DNA of 64,000 bases from GCA-2746605 sp963710615 (GTDB lineage Bacteria; Bacteroidota; Ignavibacteria; Ignavibacteriales; Melioribacteraceae), in contig CAVQBF010000001.1 in assembly GCA_963710615.1 (NCBI GenBank), positions 372,001 to 436,000 on the forward strand, read 5' to 3'. Positions within the stretch are counted from its first letter, which is position 1, and each line of letters starts with the position of its first letter. Made by a program: the position numbers and the translations under genes. The notes below the pieces were generated by a model that had not been told where the DNA came from, did not search any database, and saw nothing but the letters and a program-made list of their open reading frames with translations. Positions 63,480 to 64,000 of this stretch are shown one piece after another.

Positions 63480-64000
63480 ATGAATAAAGAAATTAAAAAA
63501 ATACTAATCCTTGGTTCCGGTGCATTAAAAATTGGCGAGGCCGGTGAATTTGATTATTCCGGTTCACAGGCATTGAAAGCACTAAAAGAAGAAAATATTG
63601 TAACAGTTTTAATTAACCCAAATATTGCAACAGTTCAAACCTCAGAGAATATTGCAGATAAAGTTTATTTTCTTCCCGTAACACCTTACTTTGTAGAAAA
63701 AGTAATTGCCAAGGAGAAACCGGATGGAGTTCTACTTTCATTCGGAGGACAAACAGCACTCAATTGCGGCATTGAATTATTTAAACAAAATATATTTGAG
63801 AAGTACCATGTAAAAGTTTTAGGCACTCCAATTCAAGCAATAATGGAAACAGAAGACCGAGAGCTTTTTGCAAATATGCTGAATAAGATTGGCATTAAAA
63901 CTCCTAAAAGTATTGCAGTCACCTCTATTGAAAATGCATTGTTAGCTGCAGATAAATTGGGTTATCCAATAATTCTCAGAGCAGCTTATACATTGGGTGG
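63480..64000 (+). CDS. carB: carbamoyl-phosphate synthase large subunit, N-terminal part (runs off the window)
   Basis: Starts at ATG 63480 with KKILILGSGALKIGEAGEFDYSGSQALKALKEE, LINPNIATVQTSE and LLSFGGQTALNCG, the conserved N-terminal ATP-grasp half of CarB. No stop appears before base 64000; about 173 of some 1,070 residues are visible. With the preceding carA it makes carbamoyl phosphate. Confidence 0.95.
   Translation, partial: MNKEIKKILILGSGALKIGEAGEFDYSGSQALKALKEENIVTVLINPNIATVQTSENIADKVYFLPVTPYFVEKVIAKEKPDGVLLSFGGQTALNCGIELFKQNIFEKYHVKVLGTPIQAIMETEDRELFANMLNKIGIKTPKSIAVTSIENALLAADKLGYPIILRAAYTLG

Noticed and set aside
1..64000. tRNA, rRNA, CRISPR, transposase or prophage genes
   Set aside because: I looked for these on both strands and saw none that could be supported.

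Overview
The window is AT-rich, gene-dense bacterial DNA. A T9SS-type C-terminal sorting domain, TonB and DUF5916 outer-membrane proteins, and promoters of the form TTGACA-N17-TAnnTTTG (the Bacteroidota -7 element) point to the Bacteroidota/Chlorobiota/Ignavibacteriota group. Ignavibacteria is my best guess; this is inference, and no rRNA or other marker is present to confirm it.

Region 1 (1-7.3 kb) is a complete his operon, hisG-D-C-B-H-A-F-IE, behind a textbook attenuator: a 22-codon leader peptide with four His codons in five, an antiterminator and a terminator. A sufE gene follows. Region 2 (7.4-19.4 kb) holds secreted and envelope proteins: a TPR protein, an M6-like metalloprotease lipoprotein, an S9 peptidase, a DUF5916 protein, an ECF sigma factor/anti-sigma/DUF4097 operon, two small proteins and a 5'-nucleotidase. 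Region 3 (19.4-23.6 kb) holds NAD salvage genes pncB-pncA, two near-identical cold-shock genes with a conserved 5' leader, and a BrkB-family membrane protein.

Region 4 (23.7-62 kb) is the main point of interest: a light-response/photoprotection island of about 38 kb centred on a CarH-type B12 photoreceptor repressor (34.7 kb). Leftwards runs a carotenoid operon: DUF4397 lipoprotein, fasciclin, SRPBCC, a three-repeat T9SS DUF4397 protein, crtI, crtB, a CrtYcd-type lycopene cyclase, a Rieske oxygenase, a methyltransferase and a CrtU-like aromatic-ring carotenoid synthase. Rightwards run carH, SDR and FAD oxidoreductases, glutathione peroxidase, a ferritin-like protein, a photolyase-related protein, lactate dehydrogenase, small conserved proteins (DUF2256, TIGR03643, DUF429, DUF4174), a photolyase-like FAD domain protein, DUF2177, DAK2-DegV and DUF1295. 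A third block, reading leftwards from 61.9 kb, holds a TonB receptor, class II photolyase, folE, an ABC transporter, a CrtC/AttH-like lipoprotein and an Old Yellow Enzyme. I found the same operator (TTGACA and TAGACA repeats spaced 11 bp, covering the -35 box and spacer) in front of all three blocks. The window ends with carA and the start of carB.

About ten apparent single-base frameshifts, mostly +1, break otherwise intact genes, chiefly between 46 and 62.3 kb. In each case removing or adding one base restores the full family sequence. This looks like assembly indel error more than gene decay. I saw no tRNA, rRNA, CRISPR array, transposase or phage gene.
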